A stretch of 64,000 nucleotides of DNA from NCBI GenBank assembly GCA_000727475.1, contig KL647312.1, positions 682,001 to 746,000 on the forward strand, given 5' to 3'. Below the pieces are notes generated by a model. That model had not been told where the DNA came from. It made no database searches and saw only the letters and a program-made list of their open reading frames with translations. The stretch's first letter is position 1. Every line of letters starts with the position of its first letter. Positions 24,440-34,222 of this stretch are shown here, piece after piece. The DNA is from Sarcocystis neurona (taxonomy: Eukaryota; Apicomplexa; Conoidasida; Eucoccidiorida; Sarcocystidae). The position numbers and the translations under genes were made by a program.

Positions 24440-25738
24440 CTGCAAGAAAGCGGGAGGCAGAACAGGAGGGAGCACTCGAAAGATGATGTCATGTGCATTA
24501 TTCCGTGATAGTGAGCACTGCAGCTGAGTAGCAGCGACAAGGCACACTAGTGAACGGTTCACACTCCTGCACACAAAGATGAAGACGGGATAACTGTACG
24601 GTGTATACAGTCAAAAACTTGTTTCTTCACTAGGTTAGTATGTAGGCGTGTTTATATTTTTATATTCATACGTGTCTGGACAACCGCGGCGTCGTCGCCC
24701 GGTAATCCTGCACTCGCGCGCTTGGCCGGTCAGCCTGCACTCCGCCTACGATAGCTTTCATGAGAGCAACTAGCTTCCTGCCCGCGGAAGTCCGCTTAAT
24801 TTACCGCAAAAGTACGCGTGCATCCCCGTGTGTGGAGGCGTCTACACGCAGGCATTATGTCGCAACTGCACACTTGTGCCTGCGTAGCATGAAGGTCGCT
24901 TCCGCATCTGAGAGGTGTACGGCTGCTCGTCAAACGTAGTCGAGTGTGACTGAGCAGGCGCCAACAGGCAGAGGGGTGTGTCCCAACAGAAGACGGCTCG
25001 TAGTTGCGCAGAAATCACTCCAGTAGTCTCTTTCTTTGTCCGCCCACTACGCACAGCTGTCTTGCCTCTGCTGTCGAGCGAGTCACACCATTTATTTTAC
25101 GTCACACGTCAGACACGTCCACCCACGCGCCTCGCTGTGAGTGTATGTGGACCAAGCCCGCCTGAAAGATCAGGGACACGCTGCTGCGTATGTATACAAG
25201 TGGAGGAACTCGCAGTCGACTGCATTCGCGAGTCAAGGTATTTCAATTCGTATTCATATATAATTATGAATATCTGTCCACGGGTCTACAAGAATAAGAG
25301 GGTAGAGGCAGTCGCAGGCAGACTTACATAAAAGCTCACAGTGATACATTCACGCTACACATAGGAAGAATGTTACTTTACAGGGCGACTCAAAAGTGTG
25401 AATCGAACAGCGCCATGTACATTACCGTATTTGTGGCTGCGAAGAATCAATGCGAGGACGACGCCGTTGCTGAGGGCCATGGCAGCGCTTGTTTTGAGCT
25501 GCATCACGCAGCACACAGAAAGACACTTACCTGCTCACGCGTGGCTCACTTTAGCTCTGCAACCCTTCTACATATCTTCCGTCGCACAAAAATCTGTCAC
25601 CCAATTTGCCTTACAAGTCTCCCTGTCTCTCTCTGCAGTCAAGAAGCGTACACCTGTAGATGTGTGTGTGGATGCTTGGACGTATGTATGTATGTTTTTA
25701 CATATATGGACACTCAAGCGCTTACGTTCATCCACATC
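24440..25738. other. Unresolved minus-strand gene interior or intergenic DNA
   Basis: No supported exon. Contains AT-rich words around 24650-24670 and 25250-25270, and a TGTATGTATGTATG patch at 25680-25700. It may be introns connecting the exon at 25739-25924 to 24270-24439. Confidence 0.35.
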
Positions 25739-25924
25739 TTATATGCGCATGTAGAGTTCTTCTTGAAGTGTGTTTTGAAACGGGATGCCGATTTTCCATT
25801 CGCTGCTTAGCTCTACAGCAACTGCAGCAGAGAACTCCCTCGCTGCCGCATTAAGGGCCGTCAGTGATATACGGATCTTCGAGTGAACCTCACCGAGATG
25901 CAGTAAAACAGAAGAATACGCAAC
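25739..25924 (-). CDS. Hypothetical helical exon
   Basis: Follows a pyrimidine-rich acceptor ending GCGTGAAG. Encodes VAYSSVLLHLGEVHSKIRIS, then LTALNAAAREFSAAVAVELS, then SEWKIGIPFQNTLQEELYMR before TAA at 25739. The pattern suggests long amphipathic helices, as in BAR or coiled-coil proteins, but I cannot assign a family. It could be a 3' exon, or an internal exon that ends earlier at an unseen donor. Confidence 0.5.
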   Translation of the reverse strand, partial: VAYSSVLLHLGEVHSKIRISLTALNAAAREFSAAVAVELSSEWKIGIPFQNTLQEELYMRI

Positions 25925-27741
25925 CTTCACGCGTGTACAATTTTTGAAAACAGAAACAATTCTGTAAAAGTTCACTTACGAATACGGAGATGTCCCTGCA
26001 CGTGCGCGTCGACACCGACCCACGTGTGCATATCTACGCGCTTAAGTATATATATGTATATGATATATGTCCATACACACCTACACACACATGCATGTAT
26101 GTGTACACCACGATGCAAAGATACACCTCTACTTGAAAACATGTGCATGTGTGTGTCTACGTGTAGACACTGGACACGTGGCTGCAAAGCGGCATGCGTA
26201 AGTGTCTGAATTTCGGGTTTACCATGAGAGATTCGTCGCCGTAGTACGGGGGAAACTCTCTCATGAAAACGTCTTCGCTCCTGTATACCCCCTCGAGCAC
26301 CGCGAGGCCACGTAGTGCGCGCAGAAAGGCGAGCAAAATTTTCTGGTCTCACACACGCACGAAGCAGCAACAGCAGCAGTGGAACAGCAGAAACAACGCT
26401 GCAGCGGGAACATTGCAACTTCAACCGGACGGGCAGTATCATCAGCGCAACGAATGCTGTCGGAGTAGGGACCCGAGCACAATAGCGTTGCAAGAGTGTC
26501 AGGATACACATCAGTACCCCTGCGACTTGGGGCGGGACTGCCAAGGCAGGGACAGCTGCAACGACGCAGAAATAGCCGTACCACCCCCTGGAGAAGCTAC
26601 CGCTTGAAAACAAGAGATGAGAAATGCGCGGCACGAGCAGCAGCACAGTCTACGAGCAAACACAGCAGAACGATCGACGACGGCCATGCTCAGACGCAGC
26701 GCACCCCGCGTCGACTATCAACACCACCACAGGCAACGAAACGCAGTCGTAACACCAGCACATAGCGGAGAGCCACGCCTTATGTTTGACAGGGAAAACA
26801 CTACCGGAGACTGCGCGAGTGGGCACTCGTCGCGTTACCACCGCTGAAGCAAACACCTGTGGAGTAGTTTCCTTCCTGACTGCTCGCCTCTGCGACCCTG
26901 CCCTAAACGCGCGGAGAAGCACAGGACGGCACGCTGTGTGCGCAGAAATGAAGCAAGCGTCTAACTCAGGCACCAGCAGGACCACCCACTGCGATCCAAA
27001 AGCAGCACCGAGCCGGACCGACCTGCGCCTTCCCTCTGGGTCGCTAATTCGGGTGCACGTCCTGCTGCCTCTGTCGATGTTATCCTGCCTGTTGCTGGCA
27101 TGCGTAGCCAGCAAGCAAAGAAGCTTTGCAGCAAAAAATGCTGCCGCCGTGGTGTCACGAGTATTGCTCTTTAGTGCGTGCCTCCTACTGGCACACCACT
27201 GCTGCTCTCCCGAATGTGAATACCTCGGTGAACTCAAACTTCGATATCTGCATCACCCGTGCTCCAGTGCTCCCCTTCTCTTGGCCAATTCTGGTGGGGC
27301 GTCAACACTGCGCTAAATGCCCTTCGGCTGCTGGTGTTGGTACTTCTCCGACTGCTGCCGTTCTCGCCGCTGTCGCTGCCATGTTGCTACTTGTGTCCTC
27401 GTCTTGTTGTCGGTGGTGTCGTGCCCTCTCGGTCCACAGGTCGCATCTCTGCGTCAATAGAAAGTTGATCTGAGCTGTTCATTCGGCTCTGTGCATCTCC
27501 AGACTTTTTGACGCGGCTGCTTTTCCTCATGTAGCTACTGCCGCTATAACCTAGCAGAATTGAATCCTGTGTGTTCTGCTTTTGCGTGGATAAGGCTGTC
27601 GTTCTCCTGCTGCTACCTGGGTTTGCTACAACAGCTGCCGGACGCCTTCCGGCGAATCAATCTATGCTGCTGGGTACTTTTGCTTCTCGGGTTCTGCTCC
27701 TGCTGCTTGCTTGGTGTTCACCTAATTTACGCTGCTTCGTG
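25925..27741. other. Ambiguous coding-like region
   Basis: TATATGTATATG spacer lies at 26040-26110. From 26260 to 27320 both strands carry open frames. The minus frame 26646-25972 starts hydrophobic (VVAAVPALAVPPQVAGVLMC), a sister minus frame contains GTDVYPDTLATLLCSGPYSD, and the plus frame 26786-27316 has a Leu-rich centre. CTG-rich plus-strand sequence continues from 27330 to 27740. Strand and exon structure cannot be decided by eye. Confidence 0.3.
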
Positions 27742-28344
27742 TCAGCTGCTGCTGCTGCGTACAGCCACATTCAGTGCCTGCTTCTGCTCGACTGTTTCCG
27801 TCCCACTTTCGGTCACCGCTACAAATACTTCCAGACCGACCTTTATATCCGAAGCGTTTCCGATCGGCAGCATCTCCCCCGCTGCTGCTCTGCGAGTAAG
27901 AAGTCCCAGCAGCACAATAGCAGCCGTGCACGCAGCAGCAAGTTCCACCTCCTGCAGCTGCTGCTTCAAATGCAGCGGAGGTGAAATTCTCGGGAGTGGG
28001 TCTGGAACAGGCACCAGCGGCAGCAGCGAGTCGTTCTGCTCCCGCCCGGCCTCCTCTTGTTGCTCTGTTCGGGGGTCAGCAGCACGCGTGTGGGCGTACC
28101 GACTTCCTCTGTTCCCTGTCCCTGAGACCGTTCCTTCCGCCGCCTGCGTTGTTGCAGCCACGGTACCGGTGCCCCGACCACCAGCCGCAGCAGCATGGGA
28201 CGTTGACGAAGCAGCAGAGGCAGAAGGAGCAGCTGAACTCTCAACTGCACGGTTAATCTGTCTGATCGCCTGGCGGAGGATGTCGTGCGTCTCCCCCGCG
28301 CGCAGGCGACCGCCGACCGCCTGAGAACAGGAAAGAGCAGTCAT
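27742..28344 (-). CDS. Hypothetical Ala/Gln-rich protein
   Basis: Minus frame of 200 codons from ATG 28344 to TGA 27742. An acceptor (TTTTCTCTACTGCAG) lies just upstream, so the ATG may instead be internal to an exon. Sequence begins MTALSCSQAVGGRLRAGETH and continues DILRQAIRQINRAVESS. After an Ala/Ser/Gly linker it has SLLPLVPVPDPLPRISPPLH, then ELAAACTAAIVLLGLLTRRA and SDIKVGLEVFVAVTESGTET. A 254-codon antisense plus frame overlaps it but is Cys/Ser/Leu-biased. Function unknown. Confidence 0.5.
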   Translation of the reverse strand: MTALSCSQAVGGRLRAGETHDILRQAIRQINRAVESSAAPSASAASSTSHAAAAGGRGTGTVAATTQAAEGTVSGTGNRGSRYAHTRAADPRTEQQEEAGREQNDSLLPLVPVPDPLPRISPPLHLKQQLQEVELAAACTAAIVLLGLLTRRAAAGEMLPIGNASDIKVGLEVFVAVTESGTETVEQKQALNVAVRSSSS

Positions 28345-29198
28345 ACGACAAGCCAACTGCTGCTGCAGTAGAGAAAATTCGCCCACGTATCAGCACAGAG
28401 GGCGACCTATTACACACTGACGCAGATACGGACAAGCGCGGGCGACCACCAGTGCGACTGTGTGATTTGTAGAGTGCATCCGGCGTTATCGATACCGGTT
28501 ATATGTGAAGGTGTATTTGACATTAGCTGCAGCTACGCAGCACAAAACAAACCAACATGCTCTACAGGAGGAGAGGGAAAATAGTGCCGCACATGCAACG
28601 AAACCAAACAGGGAAGAAGGGGAAAACTAACGGCAAAGTAAAGGAGGTCCACGTCTGTGGTGGTGCCCCAGAGCAGCAGAGGCAGCACTCGCAAAAAAAA
28701 AACGACGTTGTAGCAACACTCGTCAAAAAGACATCAGCAGATGAACAGCACGGAAGGCGAACTCGCAGACAGGTCTTTCACCAGTGCAGCGGCGGCGGCA
28801 GCACACACACGACCAGCCACACTCGGACCGCCAAGTTAACGGCAACAACACGCACGAACGTGCGCCACACTTTTCAAAGCAGCGACAGAGACGCTAACGA
28901 CGTAAGCCGCACACGGGTAATGCCAGAGTACGAGCCGCAGGGCCTCTACAGCACCAGCGTGGAGGTTACAGACTGCGCCACGAAAAAGTCAAAGATAAAG
29001 GAAAGAAAGACGAAGACAAAGCAGCTGAACGGCAGCTGGCACCGACGCAGGCTTGCTTGTATCCATGTGTGGATACCGAAAGACAGGTGGCTGAGCAGGC
29101 AGTGGATCGAGAGGAAGAGGAGGCGAGTATGCAGATGCGTAAGCCTACAGCATGTAAGCAGTGGCTCAGTTAAAGCGGCCACGGCAAAGGATGAGGTC
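28345..29198. other. Intergenic region
   Basis: A plus frame from 28557 to 29237 is open but Lys/Thr/Arg-rich with few hydrophobics (KTTSADEQHGRRTRRQ), unlike a folded protein. The minus strand is broken. It probably holds promoter and UTR DNA for the minus-strand gene below 28344. Confidence 0.4.
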
Positions 29199-29573
29199 TT
29201 ACGCTTTTCTCACCCAGCACTGATACAGCCATCCTGAAGGTAGCCTGTAGCTTGTCGGCTGCTGCTCCTCCTGCACCGCCGTCTGACCAAACACCCGACC
29301 CTGCTGTGGAAGCAGCCGCTGTTTCAGTCGAGTCAACAGGCCCTCTGCTTGGGGCTGCCGAGTTGCTTCGTGCGGCTGCTCTTGAGTGTGGGGAAACGAA
29401 ACAGACGGAGCGGGCGGCTGCTGCAAAAGGTACTCCAGCACTAGGCGGCTGCGGCTCTTCGACGCGTACGCTGATGCTGCCCCCGTTGGCTGCAGCAGCT
29501 CGTGATATTCTCGGTTGTAAACTGCTAGACAGTTGTTCTTATTCTGTACCACCACCGTCACCAGCACCACCAC
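29199..29573 (-). CDS. Possible 3' exon of the 32.1-29.2 kb gene (both strands open)
   Basis: After acceptor ACTGTCTAGCAG the minus frame reads YNREYHELLQPTGAASAYAS, then SRLVLEYLLQQPPAPSVSFP, then GLLTRLKQRLLPQQGRVF. It ends GWLYQCWVRKA before TAA. Composition and terminus look real. However, the plus strand is open for 220 codons over 29252-29914, with equally coding-like text (LLGAAELLRAAALECGETKQ; SVAGARAAQHKLYEDVYDSS). One of the two is a shadow. The minus exon needs phase 1 from upstream. Confidence 0.42.
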   Translation of the reverse strand: MVVLVTVVVQNKNNCLAVYNREYHELLQPTGAASAYASKSRSRLVLEYLLQQPPAPSVSFPHTQEQPHEATRQPQAEGLLTRLKQRLLPQQGRVFGQTAVQEEQQPTSYRLPSGWLYQCWVRKA

Positions 29574-29872
29574 ACACGAAAGTGCCCGCTCTCATGCAAG
29601 CAGCACGTACACCACCGAAAACGGTAGGGGCACACGCAGAGGGGACGGCCTCACCTCAGCAACACCGAGAGCAGAACAGCAACAGCGTGCCAACAGCGCC
29701 ACCTCCACAGCACCTCCACCAAATGCTTATGACCGGTACGACCACGGGCATCGCCCGCACACAAGCAACACTGCGACCCAGCACCAACGCCAGCACCAGC
29801 GTCGCCGGCGCACGCGCAGCGCAACACAAGTTGTACGAAGACGTTTATGATTCTTCAAAAGGACACTCTTCA

Positions 29873-30115
29873 TCACAGCAGTGCCTTGCGCACTTCTGCA
29901 GCAGCCCGAAGTGACCGTGACAGCAGTGCGTTCTCCGTGTCATTGTCTCTCTCGCTGTCGGGGTGCCGCTGCAGTCCTTCAGTACTTGCTGTTCCGCTGT
30001 TAACCACTGCTGTTCTGCTTGGTGGACTTCTTGAGGGGTGTAATTCCCTTGCAATACATTCGGCATGCAGGTCTACCACATTCCCTGCCTCCCGCCCTGA
30101 AAGGTACATCTCCGT
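29873..30115 (-). CDS. Hypothetical protein, exon 4 of the 32.1 kb minus-strand gene
   Basis: Reads TEMYLSGREAGNVVDLHAEC, then IARELHPSRSPPSRTAVVNS, then DSERDNDTENALLSRSLRAA and AEVRKALL, stopping at TGA 29873. A phase-0 donor (GAA then GTGCGC) at 29893, or a phase-1 donor at 29985, could end it earlier. The upstream junction is unusual: the preceding exon runs almost directly into it in another frame (see the 25-base interval at 30116-30140). Confidence 0.5.
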   Translation of the reverse strand, partial: TEMYLSGREAGNVVDLHAECIARELHPSRSPPSRTAVVNSGTASTEGLQRHPDSERDNDTENALLSRSLRAAAEVRKALL

Positions 30116-30140
30116 CTTAGTAACGCCATATTTCTTCTAC

Positions 30141-30344
30141 GCTATATAAACACCGCTGGTACTGCTTCTGTACTGTCGCCGCTAGCGGTCCATCACGAAT
30201 AATGCTGCCGTGTGCTGCTCGTACTGCCTCCTCCTGCAGCCACTGCTGCTTCAGCCACTGCTCCTTCAGCCACTGCTCCTTCATCCACTGCTCCTCCAGC
30301 CACTGTGCTCCCCCACCCTTTGTTTCCGCTTCTTTTTCCTGGTG
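30141..30344 (-). CDS. Hypothetical protein, exon 3, with pentapeptide repeat
   Basis: Acceptor ATAAATCCAG precedes HQEKEAETKGGGAQWLEEQ. Four tandem QWLKE-type pentads follow (QWLEE, QWMKE, QWLKE, QWLKQ, QWLQE), then AVRAAHGSIIRDGPLAATVQ and KQYQRCLYS. Phase 0 matches the preceding exon at 30663. The repeat is charged and Trp-containing, so probably a helix. Another minus frame reads the same DNA as EGAVA repeats and a plus frame as SHCSF, but only this frame stays open through to the next exon. Confidence 0.5.
30237..30311. repeat. 15-bp tandem repeat, five units
   Basis: Units of CAGCCACTGCTCCTT (plus strand) at 30237, 30252, 30267, 30282 and 30297 with few changes. The unit length is a multiple of three and on the minus strand encodes the QWLKE-type pentapeptide. 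Confidence 0.92.
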
Positions 30345-30662
30345 CTGGATTTATCACTGCACATTCCTGATATTGTCTTGTGTTGCTGTCGCCGCTTCCC
30401 TATGCGTCCTTGTGACAACGCTGCCTTCACTACCAGTCTCTACCATTGCTGCCGCTGCTGCTGGGGAGGATGTTTCCTGCCGCTGCTTCTACCGCTCTCA
30501 TTCAGAGGCTTGGAGGTCTACGTTGCTGACTGCTGATTCAGGAGGTTCGCAGCACCTATTTGTAGGCACAAACCGGTCTAAGGCTGCGTCCTCTTCCGTT
30601 AGAGATAACCGTAGTGTAGTTATTCATGCGGCTGTTGCTGCTGCGACTGCCGCCTTTCTCAC

Positions 30663-30779
30663 CTGTAGTAATTTCATCAGCACAAAGGCGCGCACTTCCT
30701 CCAGCGAGGGTCGGTGCTGCCAAAACTCAGTGTTACAATTCACCAGTCGTTGCAGCAACTCATAAGGAACCTGCCTCCG
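30663..30779 (-). CDS. Hypothetical protein, exon 2 of the 32.1 kb minus-strand gene
   Basis: A clean 39-codon exon. Its acceptor is pyrimidine-rich (TTTTGCTTGTACTCTAAAG) and its donor is CAG followed by GTGAGA; phase 0 on both sides. Encodes RRQVPYELLQRLVNCNTEFW, then QHRPSLEEVRAFVLMKLLQ, clearly helical and non-repetitive. It joins in phase to 31755-32114 (upstream) and 30344 (downstream). Family not recognised. Confidence 0.62.
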
Positions 30780-30949
30780 CTTTAGAGTACAAGCAAAATC
30801 AGAACAAATGCATACAGCACGATGCGACGTCATCTGGGCACAGCAGTAGCCTCTGCAGGATCGGACCACGCCGGATACGCACCAGCTGCAGCGGAAACAG
30901 CAGCAGGTGTAGTAGTCGGAGCAGCGGCAAAGCAGCCATACCAGAAGCA

Positions 30950-31285
30950 GTAGAAGAAACAGCGGAAGCAAAAGAAGCCGCAAGAACAGCGGCGCTGCCA
31001 GCAGCGGCAGCGGAAGAACCCCGAGAGGCACCGGAACGAAAAGCACCGACAGACGCACCGCAGCAGCAGCACTATCGCAAGAGCCACAAAATCAGCAGAA
31101 AGGCGGCAGCAGAGTCAGTCCAACAAGTCTTCGCCCAAGGCCGCCCAGCAGTGGAGCCGCAAAATATACAAAAGACTCTTGCAACCGCTGTTGTCCTAAA
31201 TACCGCTCCTGGGTGTAACGCCACAGACGCCGCTACTACGATTGGTTTCCCTCTCTTCTCGGACCGCTCCACCGACTCCAGCTAG
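30950..31285 (+). CDS. Possible plus-strand Ala/Glu-rich protein end
   Basis: A plus frame, open since 30624, has coding-like text from about 30920: AIPEAVEETAEAKEAARTAA, then SVQQVFAQGRPAVEPQNIQK and TIGFPLFSDRSTDSS, ending at TAG 31285. Its 5' part overlaps the well-bounded minus exon 30663-30779. Either the plus gene starts near 30900 or the frame is antisense shadow inside an intron. Confidence 0.3.
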   Translation, partial: VEETAEAKEAARTAALPAAAAEEPREAPERKAPTDAPQQQHYRKSHKISRKAAAESVQQVFAQGRPAVEPQNIQKTLATAVVLNTAPGCNATDAATTIGFPLFSDRSTDSS

Positions 31286-31754
31286 TCGAATTTTACTTCC
31301 GCCTCTTCCGCGGAAGCACACGGAAACAGGTAATTTTGCCTGTGTCTGCGTCGAGAAGTAGTTCACGAGCGCCACCTACTTATCAGTGACGCGCCAAACA
31401 TGAAGTTTTCGCGTGCGGCTATGGCAGAATAGTAGGAAGCAAAGGAAAGACGCTTGCAACTCGAGGTCGTTGCCCACTGTACGCTCCGCTGAGAAGGGAT
31501 GGACGTTGTAGGCCGCTACATGCGTGCAGGTGCAGCAGCGATTTCTCCAGTACTCTTCACTTTTCAGACAAATCTCAACACAGGCAGAGACAGACATCTA
31601 TAATCGCATGCATTGTGCGTATGAATACAAAGGCATCGCCGTTCCGCAGTGCATACTACGAGAGCCCCTCGTGCTGTTTCTGCGGATACTGGGCAGGTGA
31701 TGTACGGCTGGTGATGTAGTATGGAAGTGAGCGGTGATATGGAGGTATGTATAC

Positions 31755-32114
31755 CTCCGTCGCTGAGGCACGAGTCAGAGCGTGCTGATTCTGCAGATAC
31801 TCTACACGCACTTGTATAGGGGTGCTATCGAGCAGGCGCAGCAGGCAGCTCAGGGCTGCGAGCCAGTCGGAAGACGACTGCAGCGCTGAGGTCGATGCGA
31901 CACCAGCGGGAGGCGGCCGCACGAAGATAGCCAGCATACGGCACAGACTGCTTTGCGGCTCCCCGCTGTCGCTGCTTGTACCCTCGCTGCTGGTATTCCG
32001 GCTGCTACTGTTGCTTGCAGCGCCCGCGGTGCTGTTGTCGTGGCTCGCGCTGTTGTAGCTCCGACTGCTGCTTCTGCAGATGAGGGCGTCGGCCACACCG
32101 CGAGTCTGCAGCAT
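31755..32114 (-). CDS. Hypothetical protein, exon 1
   Basis: ATG 32114 begins MLQTRGVADALICRSSSRSY. A Ser/Asn-rich linker follows, then MLAIFVRPPPAGVASTSALQ, SSDWLAALSCLLRLLDSTPI and QVRVEYLQNQHALTRASATE. A GTATAC donor in phase 0 ends the exon. Joined to the next exon the text (ASATE-RRQVPYELL) continues one helix. A second acceptor just upstream means the ATG might not be the true start. Function unknown. Confidence 0.6.
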
Positions 32115-32494
32115 AGCCTGAAGTGCTGCAGACACACCGCACGGGAATATTCAAAACCTCGCAGCTTTGACTGCAGCGATACATACATTAGTTTTTATGT
32201 GGAAGTGCGTTCAAGGAACTGCGTGTTGCAGGTAGACAGACTCACACGTAATCCGCTGACAGGCGCCTAAGAAAAGTTGAAGCGGAGAGCTGGGTGTGAG
32301 CAGAGTCGAGGGAGGTACGTACCCAGGACACGTGCACGTAAGCTCGACGCATATATATGTCAGCGTGTGTATTTACGTGCCACTGTACACTTCTGCGCAT
32401 ACGTCAAGATTGTCAGGGGTACGGACGGATGTTCGCGTGCAACTAAAAGTGTTGCCCCTTTGCTATATTTTCGATTTACACAAACAAGCCTCTG

Positions 32495-32926
32495 TTACCA
32501 AGCAGACAAGCTGAGCGTGCCTCGCGCGGCAGAAAGGGATCCTCCAGCTCGTCCAGTGCCTGCCAGCAAACGCGCGAGCGCTCCAGCAGCGGTACCAGGA
32601 AGGGCCCCAAGTGCTGCAGCAAACTGCACGCATACAGCTACGTGCACAGCATCGTTCACAGCAGAAAGTCGGAACACATGCGAGCCCATACAGCGCAAGA
32701 ACAGTCACATGCAGATCCCGGTGCACCAGCAGCGAACGCGGCCAAATCCCGCTGCAGCAACAGTAGCGACACCAGGAGGAGCAGCGCGAGAAGCTGCAGC
32801 GCCAGCAACTACATCACCAGCGAGCACAGTCACGTTTACCTCTGGATGCACCAGCACTAGCTTCGCCGCAGACATAGGGGCGAAGGAGCCCGAGGTCGAG
32901 ACAGTCGCATCTCCGCGCGAATACAT
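32495..32926 (-). pseudogene. Open frame interrupted by one in-frame TGA (strand uncertain)
   Basis: From ATG 32926 the minus frame reads GDATVSTSGSFAPMSAAKLV, then LVHPEVNVTVLAGDVVAGAA and so on. A single TGA interrupts at 32705-32707. The same frame resumes with MGSHVFRLSAVNDAVHVAVC, then LPGTAAGALARLLAGTGRAG, to TAA 32495. Both halves have strong GNN codon periodicity. It may be a pseudogene, carry a small unrecognised intron, or be antisense to a plus-strand frame (32510-32931, which ends at a perfect GTGAGT donor). Confidence 0.35.
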
Positions 32927-33358
32927 GAGGTGAGTCGGGGCGAATGGCAACAAAGCGGAATACTATCAGATTTTTGCACAGGGCACCAGCTGCACAGCAG
33001 CAGTCGCGCGGTCTCCGAATCCACGTCGCCGCAACGACGCAGGAAAGCAGGTACACCAGAGCAACCGACGCGCAGCAGCCACAGCAGGACAGCAGAGAAA
33101 TCACTTCAAAACAGCCACTGCAGACGAGCTGAGCTTCCGATGGGATCGCGGCCGTTCAAGACTCACCATGCTCGCCGTTCAGAAGCTGCTTGCAGAAGTA
33201 GTACGCGCACAACAGGAGACTGCGATGGCTTACGTGAGTGTACGAAAACACCTACGTCTCCAGAGAGTCACAATGCAGGCGTCACCCTGAATAGATACAT
33301 CGATATGCATGCAAATGCAAGATACATGTACACAGCGCAGCCGCCCCAAAGGCCTTAC

Positions 33359-34067
33359 AGGGACAAGACTCATGGGCACGTGCTTTGATGGCCGAACTCC
33401 TGTAGACGTCGAACCTGCGGCAGTCGGCGGTTCCAGCTGGACGGCTTTAACCACGGCGACACTTGTGGCTCGTGCCGCTGCATGTTTGTCCGTGCGTGCC
33501 GGTCCGAGAAGACCAGTTTCGTTTACTGGTGCCGGATCGACTAGCGGTGTCGCTCGTGGGGCTGCTCGCGCTGATGTAGACGCTGTTGTGGATGCCGCGA
33601 CTGCTGCTGCTGTTCGGGTTGCGTCTGTGGGTGGTGCGGCAGGGCCTACCTGCTCTCGCAGCGGCCTCCACAGTGAGAAGTACACCCACAAGTAAAGGCA
33701 AACGCTGCCCCCACAGCAACATAGCAACAATGCGGATACTCGGCGGAAGCAGCTGAGCAACACGCCAGAAAGGCGGGAGGAGGAGGTGTCATCAGCCGCT
33801 GATGTGAAGCACGTCCACCCACCTGCACACAGTGCGGAGAGTCGCCGAAACCAGCAATACGCAACAAGAAAACCACCACAACCGGAGCCTGGTTGGTTGA
33901 ACAGACCACGTACGACGGACGCATCATGAGCAGCAATGGCCGCAGCAACACTACTATACTCGGAAAAGACAGCAACACCAGCAGCAGCGACAGCAGCAGC
34001 GACCGCAACAGCGACGAAGAAGGCAGGAAGACACCAGGCGAAAATGATGGATACGCTCGCGCTGGAT
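33359..34067 (-). CDS. Membrane-protein-like exon
   Basis: The 709-base exon starts at acceptor CTGGGACAG (phase 2) and ends at a GTAAGG donor (phase 0). It contains hydrophobic segments IIFAWCLPAFFVAVAVAAAV (near 34050) and RVSALLLCCCGGSVCLYLWV (near 33740), probably transmembrane. An Ala/Thr/Pro-rich tail follows (TPLVDPAPVNETGLLGPART). Phase matches a GTATTC donor at 34222 in the exon upstream. It may be a C-terminal extension of that gene, or a separate gene. No family recognised. Confidence 0.48.
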
Positions 34068-34222
34068 CTGTCCCAGCGTCACCAAGATTCACAAGCACGT
34101 GCATGTTCATACACAGACATACGCGGTTATCTCTGTTTACATATGCACATGTACACGCGCGCTTGAGTATGTACGCAGGTGAGTGAAAGAATATACCCTG
34201 TACGCCGTAGTCCTTGGAATAC

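Noticed and set aside
25972..26110. Low-complexity Cys/His/Tyr translations over TATATGTATATG DNA
   Set aside because: They are translations of spacer microsatellite-type sequence, with no coding bias.
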